Origin: Subdoligranulum variabile
GTDB taxonomy: Bacteria > Bacillota > Clostridia > Oscillospirales > Ruminococcaceae
NCBI GenBank assembly: GCA_003343905.1
Contig: QAKI01000060.1
Location: 1 to 9,656 of the forward strand
Length of the DNA stretch: 9,656 nucleotides
Direction: 5' to 3'
Shown here: positions 1 to 5,976 of the stretch, piece after piece
Position numbering within the stretch: position 1 is the first letter of the stretch
Layout of the letters: each line of letters opens with the position of its first letter
The notes under the pieces: model-generated
What the model saw: only the letters and a program-made list of their open reading frames with translations
Told to the model about the DNA's origin: nothing
Databases searched by the model: none
Translations under genes and position numbers: made by a program

Positions 1-1
1 A

Positions 2-124
2 GGAACAGCAGGAGCTACTTTCTTTTTTAAATGTAGAAGTAACGGGGAAGTTACAGTTAAAGTGATGGATGTAACTCCAAATATTTATTTAACTAAAATA
101 AGAGTTATAAAGCAAAATGGATAA
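2..124 (+). CDS. C-terminal fragment of an unidentified protein, cut by the window edge
   Basis: One frame stays open from base 2 to a TAA at 122-124, giving about 40 residues with no start inside the window. The fragment begins GTAGATFFFK and ends IYLTKIRVIKQNG. It alternates hydrophobic and polar residues (EVTVKVMDVT), as in the last strands of a beta-sandwich or Ig-like domain, but I do not recognise the family. The other two frames carry several stops here, so this frame is the best coding candidate. Its last codons overlap the first codons of the downstream ybaK reading frame by 8 bases. It could instead be non-coding sequence left beside a truncated ybaK. Confidence 0.4.
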   Translation, partial: GTAGATFFFKCRSNGEVTVKVMDVTPNIYLTKIRVIKQNG

Positions 125-518
125 AGAACATATAGATGGAATAAGTGTGGCCCATCAATTGAATCAAGATGAAAATATGGTATTTAAAACTTTAGTTGCA
201 CAAGGTGCTAGTAGAAACTTTTATGTTTTTGTAATACCTGTGGCAGAAAGCTTAGATATGAAAAAGGCAGCTAAAGCGGCTGAAGAAAAAAATGTGGAAA
301 TGATACATGTTAAAGATATAAATAAAGTAACGGGCTATATTAGAGGCGGATGTTCACCTGTTGGTATGAAGAAGCTATATCCTACTTTTGTACACGAGAG
401 TGGAAAAAATTTAGAAAAAATAATTGTGAGTGGTGGAAAAATAGGTTTCCAAATTGAATTAAAACCAGAAGACCTACAAAAAGCAGTTAATTTTAAATAT
501 GCAGATATAATAAAGTAA
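117..518 (+). CDS. ybaK: YbaK/EbsC-family Cys-tRNA(Pro) deacylase, N-terminally truncated
   Basis: This family hydrolyses cysteine wrongly attached to tRNA(Pro), a trans-editing step in the cytoplasm. Supporting stretches are VFKTLVAQG, whose Lys24 matches the conserved catalytic lysine, then FVIPVAE, KKAAKAA, TGYIRGGCSPVGMKK and the C-terminal IIVSGGKIGFQIEL. Family members are usually about 155-160 residues and start with a helix of the kind KTNVMRxLD. Here only 133 residues are present, beginning just before the HIDGISVA strand. An in-frame TAA at 108-110 and further stops upstream rule out a longer in-frame start, and no upstream frame encodes the missing helix. No Shine-Dalgarno is visible before the ATG, so any translation might depend on coupling to the overlapping upstream frame. 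The catalytic core looks intact, but the gene may be a remnant produced by deletion. The family call is firm; activity is uncertain. Confidence 0.82.
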   Translation: MDKEHIDGISVAHQLNQDENMVFKTLVAQGASRNFYVFVIPVAESLDMKKAAKAAEEKNVEMIHVKDINKVTGYIRGGCSPVGMKKLYPTFVHESGKNLEKIIVSGGKIGFQIELKPEDLQKAVNFKYADIIK

Positions 519-548
519 GTTAAATATATTACATAAATATTAATATTA

Positions 549-576
549 AAGGAGAGTTAAATAATCAACTCTCCTT
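549..576. terminator. Hairpin between convergent genes, probable bidirectional terminator
   Basis: AAGGAGAGTT at 549-558 pairs perfectly with AACTCTCCTT at 567-576 around an 8-base loop. It lies between the ybaK stop and the stop of the convergent hydrolase gene, where it could serve both. The flanks are A/T-rich, but neither side has a long clean T-run, so its efficiency is uncertain. Confidence 0.6.
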
Positions 577-582
577 AATTAG

Positions 583-1401
583 CTAAATCCTTTTTTCTAT
601 CCATTTACATATTTCGCTTATTATATCATCTTTAATTAATTCATCTAAAAGTCTATGATAAAGACCATTAAGAATTCTAATTTCTTTATCATTGGAAATT
701 ATATTGTTAAATAAAAATCTACTATCTTCACAATCTGTTATACAATCCATTGATCCATGTAAAATTAAACAAGGATATTTAAATTTATATAAATATTCAA
801 CTATATGAGAGCTACTTACTTTTAAAGCTTGGTAAAGACCAACTGTAACTTGCTTTAAAATAAGTTCATCTTCATCATAGGATTGAACAAAGTCGTAATC
901 ATGGCTTAAATTATGAACATTTCCTACAGAAACAAAGTCAAATTCACTGTCATACTCATCAGTATTAACTTTAGTAAAATTTCCATAATCACATATTAAA
1001 GGACTACAGAAAATCATTCCATCAACTAAATGTTCATACTCTCCACCAAGGATACTCATGATATGTCCACCCATTCCTTGACCTAAAATAAATAAGGGCA
1101 GGTTTGGATTTTCAGATTTAACTAAATCAACAACAATTTTTAAATCTTTTACAAAAACGTCAACATCACTTATGTATCCTCTTTTACCATCAGAGTCGCC
1201 ATGTCCTCTGTGGTCATATCTATATACATTAAAATTACTAGATACAAATTTATTGGTTACATAATCATATCTTCTATAGTGTTCTGCTAATCCGTGTAGG
1301 ATTAGTATAGTAGCTTTAGGACTATTAACTAAGTCTTTTGTACATTTTAGATAAGTATTATCAAAGGATTTAACCCAAAAATCTACTGCTGTAACACTCA
1401 T
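583..1401 (-). CDS. Alpha/beta hydrolase, monoacylglycerol lipase-like, lacking the nucleophile serine
   Basis: The fold matches the Hydrolase_4/lysophospholipase group, cytoplasmic enzymes that cleave monoacylglycerols or related esters. Numbered from the ATG used here (272 residues), the sequence has an oxyanion HG near 36-37, YDHRGHGDSDGKRGYI at about 62-77, the elbow LGQGMGGH at 106-113, LHGSMD with the acid Asp219, and LYHRLLDEL with the base His249. The elbow is normally G-x-S-x-G. Here residue 109 is Gly (codon GGA, plus-strand 1075-1077), so the serine is missing while Asp and His remain. The start is taken at 1401 because GGGGAG at 1415-1410 is 8 bases upstream. A GTG three codons earlier in the same frame overlaps that Shine-Dalgarno. 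The gene is monocistronic and divergent from the fumarase operon. The fold is certain; hydrolase activity is doubtful. Confidence 0.88.
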   Translation of the reverse strand: MSVTAVDFWVKSFDNTYLKCTKDLVNSPKATILILHGLAEHYRRYDYVTNKFVSSNFNVYRYDHRGHGDSDGKRGYISDVDVFVKDLKIVVDLVKSENPNLPLFILGQGMGGHIMSILGGEYEHLVDGMIFCSPLICDYGNFTKVNTDEYDSEFDFVSVGNVHNLSHDYDFVQSYDEDELILKQVTVGLYQALKVSSSHIVEYLYKFKYPCLILHGSMDCITDCEDSRFLFNNIISNDKEIRILNGLYHRLLDELIKDDIISEICKWIEKRI

Positions 1402-1409
1402 ATATTTCA

Positions 1410-1415
1410 CTCCCC
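1410..1415 (-). promoter_or_regulatory. Ribosome binding site deciding the hydrolase start
   Basis: On the minus strand GGGGAG is followed 8 bases later by ATG (1401-1399). The in-frame GTG at 1410-1408 overlaps the site, so it is unlikely to be the start. Confidence 0.65.
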
Positions 1416-1421
1416 AGCTTT

Positions 1422-1453
1422 ATAATAAATCCTAAAAGTTATAGGATTAACAA
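1422..1453 (-). promoter_or_regulatory. Candidate promoter with a dyad in a long spacer, upstream of the hydrolase
   Basis: On the minus strand a -35-like TTGTTA (1453-1448) and a -10-like TATTAT (1427-1422) are separated by 20 bases. A perfect 7-base inverted repeat, AATCCTA and TAGGATT with a 7-base centre (1428-1448), fills that spacer. Long spacers with a central dyad are known from MerR-type promoters. Transcription would start very close to the ribosome-binding site, which weakens the call. Confidence 0.25.
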
Positions 1454-1520
1454 TATTTATTATTCTATAAATATGAATAAATATCCTTTATGATATTAAA
1501 AAAATATTGTGAAAATGCAT

Positions 1521-1534
1521 TAAAAGTACTTTTA
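1521..1534. promoter_or_regulatory. Perfect 14-base palindrome upstream of the fumarase operon
   Basis: TAAAAGTACTTTTA is its own reverse complement and lies about 85 bases before the fumarase start, in the 1402-1618 intergenic region shared with the divergent hydrolase. A TATAGT box at 1546-1551 follows, but no good -35 stands at a normal distance from it. An operator role is inference from position only. Confidence 0.3.
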
Positions 1535-1603
1535 TACATATTGTTTATAGTGTAAAAAAGTGGTAAAGTCTAAATATTAATACGAATATTTATTAGTTGA
1601 TTT

Positions 1604-1613
1604 GGGAGGGGAG
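1604..1613 (+). promoter_or_regulatory. Strong ribosome binding site supporting a TTG start
   Basis: GGGAGGGGAG ends five bases before the TTG at 1619. No in-frame ATG occurs in the first residues of the fumarase alpha frame, so this site fixes TTG as the start. Confidence 0.75.
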
Positions 1614-1618
1614 TTAGT

Positions 1619-2458
1619 TTGAGGGAAATTGATTCAAAAATAATAACCGAAGAAGTTAAAAAACTTTGTATTGAAGCAAATACAATTCTTGGGAAAGATG
1701 TTATACAGTCTTTTGAAGATAACTTAAAAAAAGAAGAAAGTAATTTAGGAAAAGATATACTAAAAATATTAATAGAAAATGCTAAAATAGCGAAAGAAAA
1801 TAGCATCCCCCTTTGTCAAGATACAGGGATGGCTGTGTTTTTTGTAGAGATTGGTCAAGAAGTTATGGTTAAGGGAGAAACTTTAACTGATGCTATTAAT
1901 AAAGGAGTAAGTGAAGGATATACAACGGGATATCTTAGAAAGTCTGTAGTAAGTCCTCTTACTAGAATTAATACAAATGACAATACTCCAGCTATAATTC
2001 ATTATGAAATGGTTAAGGGGGATAAGATAAAAATTCAATATGCACCAAAAGGTTTTGGTAGTGAAAATATGAGTAAACTTAAAATGTTAAAACCTTCTGA
2101 TGGAATTGAGGGAGTCAAAAACTTTATTGTTGAAACTGTCAGCGAAGCAGGTCCTAATCCATGTCCACCAATAGTTGTGGGAGTTGGAATTGGAGGAACT
2201 GTTGATAAATGTGCTCAAATAGCTAAGAAGGCATTATTTAGAAATATTGGAGACCACAGTGAAGATGATTTCATAGCAGATTTAGAAAGAGAGATGATTG
2301 AAAAAATCAATGATTTGGGAATTGGGCCTCAAGGTCTTGGGGGAAACACTACGGCTCTTGCTGTAAATATAGAAACTTTTCCAACACACATAGCAGGACT
2401 TCCTGTTGTAGTTAATATAAATTGTCACTCAGCTAGACATAAGCAAGTGATTATATAG
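1619..2458 (+). CDS. fumA: Fumarate hydratase class I, alpha subunit
   Basis: This is the N-terminal half (alpha subunit) of an oxygen-sensitive [4Fe-4S] fumarase, which interconverts fumarate and L-malate in the cytoplasm. The three expected cluster cysteines are visible: Cys66 in IPLCQDTGMAVFF, Cys182 in AGPNPCPPIVVG and Cys269 in NINCHSARHKQ. GSENMSKLKML and GPQGLGGNTTALAV are also family hallmarks. At 279 residues the length is normal for the two-subunit form. The start is a TTG with a very strong Shine-Dalgarno. The beta-subunit gene begins 9 bases after the stop, and its ribosome-binding site touches this stop codon, so the two are surely co-translated. The same subunit architecture occurs in L(+)-tartrate dehydratase. 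Fumarase is preferred because malic enzyme follows in the same operon. Confidence 0.94.
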   Translation: MREIDSKIITEEVKKLCIEANTILGKDVIQSFEDNLKKEESNLGKDILKILIENAKIAKENSIPLCQDTGMAVFFVEIGQEVMVKGETLTDAINKGVSEGYTTGYLRKSVVSPLTRINTNDNTPAIIHYEMVKGDKIKIQYAPKGFGSENMSKLKMLKPSDGIEGVKNFIVETVSEAGPNPCPPIVVGVGIGGTVDKCAQIAKKALFRNIGDHSEDDFIADLEREMIEKINDLGIGPQGLGGNTTALAVNIETFPTHIAGLPVVVNINCHSARHKQVII

Positions 2459-2467
2459 GGGGAGAAT

Positions 2468-3019
2468 ATGATAGAGATAAGAGCACCTTTTAATAATGAT
2501 GATATTGAAAAATTAGTTTGTGGTGATGTGATAAAACTTAGTGGAGTAATTTATACTGGCAGGGATGCAGCTCATAAAAGAATGATAAACGCTATAAATA
2601 ATAATGAAAAATTACCTTTTGATGTTGATGGAATGGGAATTTATTATGTTGGACCATCTCCTAGTAAAGAAAATCAAGTAATAGGATCTGCAGGACCTAC
2701 CACAAGTTATAGAATGGATGATTTAACAGTGCCTTTACTTGAAAGAGGACTTAAAGTAATGATAGGTAAGGGAAAAAGAAGTGAAAAAGTTATAAATTCC
2801 ATGATAAAAAATAAATGTGTTTACCTAGCTGCTATAGGTGGAGCAGGAGCTTACATAAGTAATTCAATAAAAAAATGTGAAGTAATAGCATATGAAGATT
2901 TAGGACCAGAAGCAGTTAGAAGATTAGAAGTAGAAGATTTACAATTAATCGTAGCCATAGATTGTTATGGAAATAATATTTATGAGCAAGGTAGAGTCAA
3001 ATTCGCAAAAAATATTTAA
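2468..3019 (+). CDS. fumB: Fumarate hydratase class I, beta subunit
   Basis: This partner subunit completes the class I fumarase active site. The 183 residues cover the usual C-terminal module: LSGVIYTGRDAAHKRM near the start, GIYYVGPSPS, VIGSAGPTTSYRMD, MIGKGKRSE, LAAIGGAGAY and the closing VEDLQLIVAIDCYGNNIY. Length and motifs are normal for FumB/TtdB-type subunits. The Shine-Dalgarno GGGGGAG at 2458-2464 overlaps the end of the alpha-subunit gene. The malic enzyme gene starts 44 bases after this stop with no terminator between, which supports one transcript of fumarase alpha, fumarase beta and malic enzyme. As for the alpha subunit, tartrate dehydratase is the only realistic alternative. 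Confidence 0.94.
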   Translation: MIEIRAPFNNDDIEKLVCGDVIKLSGVIYTGRDAAHKRMINAINNNEKLPFDVDGMGIYYVGPSPSKENQVIGSAGPTTSYRMDDLTVPLLERGLKVMIGKGKRSEKVINSMIKNKCVYLAAIGGAGAYISNSIKKCEVIAYEDLGPEAVRRLEVEDLQLIVAIDCYGNNIYEQGRVKFAKNI

Positions 3020-3050
3020 TAATTTTTTGATTTAAATAAATGGACATAAA

Positions 3051-3056
3051 AAGGAG
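3051..3056 (+). promoter_or_regulatory. Ribosome binding site deciding the malic enzyme start
   Basis: AAGGAG lies 7 bases before the ATG at 3064. An in-frame ATG at 3040 would add eight residues (MDIKRRIR) but has no ribosome-binding site and lies upstream of this one. Confidence 0.75.
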
Positions 3057-3063
3057 AATTAGA

Positions 3064-4245
3064 ATGGAAAAGAAAAATTTTGCTGAGTTAGCATTAACAA
3101 TGCACGAAGAAAATGGTGGAAAAGTGAGTATATCTAGCAAGGTAGAAGTTAAATGCAAAGATGATTTATCTACAGCATATACTCCTGGTGTTGCTGAACC
3201 ATGCTTAAAAATAAAAGAAAACAAGGATAATGTATATAAATATACTTGTAAAAGTAATATGGTAGCTGTAGTTAGTGATGGAACAGCAGTACTTGGTCTT
3301 GGAAATATAGGGGCAAGTGCATCTATACCAGTAATGGAGGGAAAAGCTATATTATTCAAAGAGTTTGGCAATGTAGATGCCTTTCCTATTTGTATAGACA
3401 CAATGGATATAGATGATATAGTAAAGACAGTTAAATTATTAGAGCCTGTATTTGGTGGAATAAATTTAGAAGATATAAATTCTCCTAGATGCATAGAAAT
3501 AGAAAATAGATTAAAAAAAGAACTGGATATACCAGTATTCCATGATGACCAACATGGTACAGCTATAATAGTATCTGCTGGAATTATAAATGCTGCAAAA
3601 CTAGCTAATAAAAAGATAGAAGATTTAGAGATAGTTATAAATGGAGCAGGATCTCCAGGTATGGCTATAGCTAAAATGCTTCTTAATTTAAATGTGAAAA
3701 ATATTGTTTTATGTGATATAAATGGTGCTATACATGAGGATTCAGAAGATATTAACTGGGCGCAAAGAGGAATGTTAGCAGTTACTAATAAATATGGAGA
3801 AAAAGGAACTTTAGCTGATGTTATAAAAAATAAAGATGTATTTATAGGAGTGTCTGCACCTAAAATGGTTACAAAGGAAATGGTATCAACTATGGCAGAA
3901 AAGGCCATAGTATTTGCTATGGCTAACCCAACTCCAGAAATATTCCCAGATGAAGCAAAGATGGGTGGAGCATTTATAGTTGGAACTGGTCGTTCAGATT
4001 TTCCAAACCAAGTAAATAATGTGCTTGCTTTTCCTGGAATTTTTAGAGGTGCATTAGATGTTAGAGCTAAAGAAATAAATGAAGAAATGAAAGTTGCAGC
4101 AGCTTATGCCATAGCAAATGTAGTTAGTGATGATGAATTATCACCAGAGTATGTATTGCCAGATGCTTTTAATAAAAAAGTAGTTGAAAATGTAGCTAAA
4201 GCAGTAAGGGAAGCTGCCATAAAAACGAATGTTGCTAGGATATAA
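3064..4245 (+). CDS. Malic enzyme, NAD(P)-dependent, short form
   Basis: The enzyme oxidatively decarboxylates L-malate to pyruvate and CO2, giving NADH or NADPH, in the cytoplasm. The 393 residues match the short bacterial form without the phosphotransacetylase-like tail of MaeB. Visible elements, numbered from the 3064 ATG, are YTPGVAEPC with the probable catalytic Tyr39, SDGTAVLGLGNIGA (71-84), MEGKAILFKEFG with catalytic Lys94, metal ligands Glu136-Asp137 in INLEDINSP, FHDDQHGTA (159-167), a nucleotide-binding GAGSPG (194-199), ANPTPEI (287-293) and the substrate-loop region PNQVNNVLAFPG (314-325). Tandem stops TAA-TAG end the frame. It is the third gene of the fumarase operon, so the pair converts fumarate to pyruvate or, in reverse, pyruvate toward C4 acids. 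NAD versus NADP preference cannot be read safely from the sequence. Confidence 0.94.
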   Translation: MEKKNFAELALTMHEENGGKVSISSKVEVKCKDDLSTAYTPGVAEPCLKIKENKDNVYKYTCKSNMVAVVSDGTAVLGLGNIGASASIPVMEGKAILFKEFGNVDAFPICIDTMDIDDIVKTVKLLEPVFGGINLEDINSPRCIEIENRLKKELDIPVFHDDQHGTAIIVSAGIINAAKLANKKIEDLEIVINGAGSPGMAIAKMLLNLNVKNIVLCDINGAIHEDSEDINWAQRGMLAVTNKYGEKGTLADVIKNKDVFIGVSAPKMVTKEMVSTMAEKAIVFAMANPTPEIFPDEAKMGGAFIVGTGRSDFPNQVNNVLAFPGIFRGALDVRAKEINEEMKVAAAYAIANVVSDDELSPEYVLPDAFNKKVVENVAKAVREAAIKTNVARI

Positions 4246-4278
4246 TAGAAAATATAATTTAATTAGTATTTTTATTTA

Positions 4279-4307
4279 TAGAAAAAACAAATAAAATAAG
4301 GTATAAT
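4279..4307 (+). promoter_or_regulatory. Candidate sigma-A promoter P1 upstream of the rhodanese lipoprotein
   Basis: TAGAAA (4279-4284) and a consensus TATAAT (4302-4307) are spaced 17 bases apart. The site lies in the 158-base gap after malic enzyme, in which no clear GC-rich terminator is visible. Confidence 0.5.
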
Positions 4308-4327
4308 ATAGAATTTTCCTATAAAGA

Positions 4328-4357
4328 TTTACCTTAATATCTTAGCTTTGTTATAAT
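4328..4357 (+). promoter_or_regulatory. Candidate sigma-A promoter P2 upstream of the rhodanese lipoprotein
   Basis: TTTACC (4328-4333) and TATAAT (4352-4357) are spaced 18 bases apart, about 50 bases before the ATG. GCTTTGT (4345-4351) and ACAAAAGC (4367-4374) form a near-inverted repeat flanking the -10 box. Confidence 0.45.
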
Positions 4358-4403
4358 TAAATAGCTACAAAAGCAAAATTATTAAGCACTTGGAGGAGTA
4401 ATT

Positions 4404-5117
4404 ATGAAACTAAATAAAAAGTTTAAAGTATTATCAGTAGGGATGTTATTAGTTGTAACATTAAGTTCAGCAATAGGTTGTTCTTCAACACAAAGTAGTG
4501 AAGGGTATAATGAAATAGATTCGGCTAAAACAGTAGAGCTAGTGGGAGAAACTAAAAATACATTAGTTATAGATGTTAGGGGAGCTGATGCATATGCAGA
4601 GGGACACATCGCTAATGCAATAAATATACCTTTTGATGAATTTGAAGGAAAAATAAGTGATTTAGAAGGATACAAAGATCAAAATATAATATTAATTTGC
4701 AATACTGGAAATAAAAGTGGTAAAGCAGGTCAAATGTTAGTAGATAATGGATTTACAAAAGTATATAATGCAGAAGATGGAATGGGCGAGTATGACTATG
4801 AAACTACTAAATATACTAATGTAACTGGAAGCGATTTTGAAAAGCTAGCAGCAGAAAAAACAGATGCAATTATATTAGACCTTAGAGATGCTAAAGACTT
4901 TAAAAAAAGCTCATTAAAAAATTCAATAAATATACCAATGGATGGATTTGAAGAACAAGTTAAAGAGCAAATAAAAGATAAAAATCAAGAAATATTATTA
5001 TATTGTAATACAGGAACAAGAACAGCTGAAGCATCACAAATATTAGAGAAAAATGGATACACTAATATTGTTAACTCAATAGATGGTGTTAAAGAATATG
5101 AATTTAATTTACAATAA
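4404..5117 (+). CDS. Lipoprotein with two rhodanese domains
   Basis: This is a probable exported, membrane-anchored sulfurtransferase. A lipoprotein signal is clear: positive residues MKLNKKFK, a hydrophobic stretch about 9-22, and a lipobox ending at Cys26 in SAIGCSS. Rhodanese domain 1 covers about 37-132 with VIDVRGADAYAEGHI and the active loop CNTGNKSG (Cys99). Domain 2 covers about 140-235 with LDLRDAKDF and the loop CNTGTRTAE (Cys201), which fits the CxxGxR[ST] pattern of short rhodaneses. In many tandem rhodaneses one domain has lost its cysteine; here both keep it. A GGAGGAG site at 4392-4398 precedes the ATG, and a strong terminator follows. The gene appears monocistronic with its own promoters. 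Likely roles are thiol or sulfane-sulfur transfer at the cell surface; the substrate is unknown. Confidence 0.9.
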   Translation: MKLNKKFKVLSVGMLLVVTLSSAIGCSSTQSSEGYNEIDSAKTVELVGETKNTLVIDVRGADAYAEGHIANAINIPFDEFEGKISDLEGYKDQNIILICNTGNKSGKAGQMLVDNGFTKVYNAEDGMGEYDYETTKYTNVTGSDFEKLAAEKTDAIILDLRDAKDFKKSSLKNSINIPMDGFEEQVKEQIKDKNQEILLYCNTGTRTAEASQILEKNGYTNIVNSIDGVKEYEFNLQ

Positions 5118-5131
5118 TATATAAATTTGTA

Positions 5132-5162
5132 AAAAGGCTAGATTTAATAAATCTAGCCTTTT
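5132..5162 (+). terminator. Intrinsic terminator after the rhodanese lipoprotein gene
   Basis: AAAAGGCTAGATTT (5132-5145) pairs perfectly with AAATCTAGCCTTTT (5149-5162), a 14-base stem with a 3-base loop that ends in T residues. The A/T symmetry would allow function on either strand, but only the + strand gene ends here. Confidence 0.9.
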
Positions 5163-5273
5163 GTAATGCAAAAATATGAAAGATAAAGTCGCTTGAAATT
5201 TATGACAATTAAAAGGATATTTATTTAATTTGTTTAAATATACTTATTATTATGAATAAAGGAGACGAAGTGA

Positions 5274-5795
5274 ATGAAAAAAAGTGGAATTGTTATGATA
5301 ATACTGTCAGTAGTATTTTTATTTTTTGTAAATGAATATTATAGATACGATGGATATAAAGATGTAGAAATACCGGATTTAGGAATTGTTAAAGTTCCAG
5401 AAAGTTGGTACTGTTCGAAAACAGATGATGGATTACTTTATTTTGCTAACATGCCTATAGAAAATGATGGATGTAAAGTTTATTTTATTCAGCATTCTAT
5501 TCAAGATTATTCTCTAGAAAAAAACCAGTCGGAATCAGGATATTTCTTGAGTGATTATTCATTAGGTGATGTACTAACTATTAAAAAAATCTTTGTATCT
5601 CCTTATGGCGATAGTAATATATACTCTAATGGCTCTCGATACCAAGCTTGCACTTTCTATTTAAATAATATTAAAGTAAATAGCTATTACATAGATTTTG
5701 CAGGAGCAAATAAAAGTAGTATATTTATTATTGTAGATGATTCCGTAGATATTAAAACTATGGAAGATATGACAAAGTGGTTTCAAAAATACTAA
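5274..5795 (+). CDS. Unidentified membrane-anchored protein, 173 residues
   Basis: I do not recognise this protein. A single hydrophobic segment at residues 5-19 (GIVMIILSVVFLFFV) follows two lysines and has no lipobox cysteine, so it looks like an N-terminal anchor or uncleaved signal with the rest outside the cell. The soluble part starts with VEIPDLGIVKVPESWY and alternates short strands and turns (LLYFANMP, CKVYFIQHS, KVNSYYIDFAG, SIFIIVDDSV). That suggests a compact beta-rich domain, ending in a helix (MEDMTKWFQKY). There are three cysteines, Cys47, Cys67 and Cys126. GGAG at 5261-5264 is 9 bases before the ATG. Terminators lie on both sides, so the gene is probably transcribed alone. The coding call is firm because of the length, ribosome-binding site and hydrophobic start; function is unknown. 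Confidence 0.8.
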   Translation: MKKSGIVMIILSVVFLFFVNEYYRYDGYKDVEIPDLGIVKVPESWYCSKTDDGLLYFANMPIENDGCKVYFIQHSIQDYSLEKNQSESGYFLSDYSLGDVLTIKKIFVSPYGDSNIYSNGSRYQACTFYLNNIKVNSYYIDFAGANKSSIFIIVDDSVDIKTMEDMTKWFQKY

Positions 5796-5809
5796 TATTA
5801 TTGTGTTTT

Positions 5810-5839
5810 TTGACAAAATAAGCTATTATATTGAATATT
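5810..5839 (+). promoter_or_regulatory. Candidate promoter just upstream of a terminator hairpin
   Basis: A consensus -35 TTGACA (5810-5815) stands 18 bases before AATATT (5834-5839), a weak -10. If used, transcription would begin a few bases before the hairpin at 5849-5874, in the leader of the first opine dehydrogenase gene. The weak -10 and the closeness to the hairpin keep confidence low. Confidence 0.25.
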
Positions 5840-5848
5840 ATGTAAAGT

Positions 5849-5883
5849 AACCTATTAAGTTTTCTTAATAGGTTTAATTTTTT
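5849..5883 (+). terminator. Intrinsic terminator before the first opine dehydrogenase gene
   Basis: AACCTATTAAG (5849-5859) pairs with CTTAATAGGTT (5864-5874) around a TTTT loop, and a T-run at 5878-5883 follows. It most simply ends the transcript of the unidentified membrane protein gene. Confidence 0.8.
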
Positions 5884-5891
5884 GTATACTG

Positions 5892-5908
5892 TGGAAATTT
5901 ATTTTCCA
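5892..5908. promoter_or_regulatory. Inverted repeat upstream of the first opine dehydrogenase gene
   Basis: TGGAAA (5892-5897) and TTTCCA (5903-5908) form a 6-base dyad with a 5-base centre, about 70 bases before the ATG. Operator function is only suggested by position. Confidence 0.25.
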
Positions 5909-5976
5909 AAGTGGTAACAATAACCTTTTAGTAAATGGGGTAAACTAAAACAGGAACATGAATTAGGAGGTATATT

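Noticed and set aside
1570..1806. A 78-codon minus-strand frame across the fumarase start
   Set aside because: It is antisense to fumA, has a low-complexity hydrophobic translation and matches no family.
3040..3063. An upstream in-frame ATG for malic enzyme
   Set aside because: It has no ribosome-binding site and would add MDIKRRIR, not typical of the family. The AAGGAG at 3051 points to the ATG at 3064.
2997..3908. A 303-codon open frame on the minus strand opposite malic enzyme
   Set aside because: It is fully antisense to a well-supported gene, its translation is low-complexity Ser/Ile/Phe-rich, and it has no family motif. It is a by-product of A/T-rich codon use.
4246..4300. A terminator after malic enzyme
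   Set aside because: Only a loose A/T inverted repeat (TATTTTTATTT with AAATAAAATA) is visible. It lacks G/C pairs and a defined T-run, so I did not list it.
4382..4675. A 97-codon minus-strand frame opposite the rhodanese gene
   Set aside because: It lies against the signal-peptide and first-domain region of a convincing gene and looks like a shadow frame.
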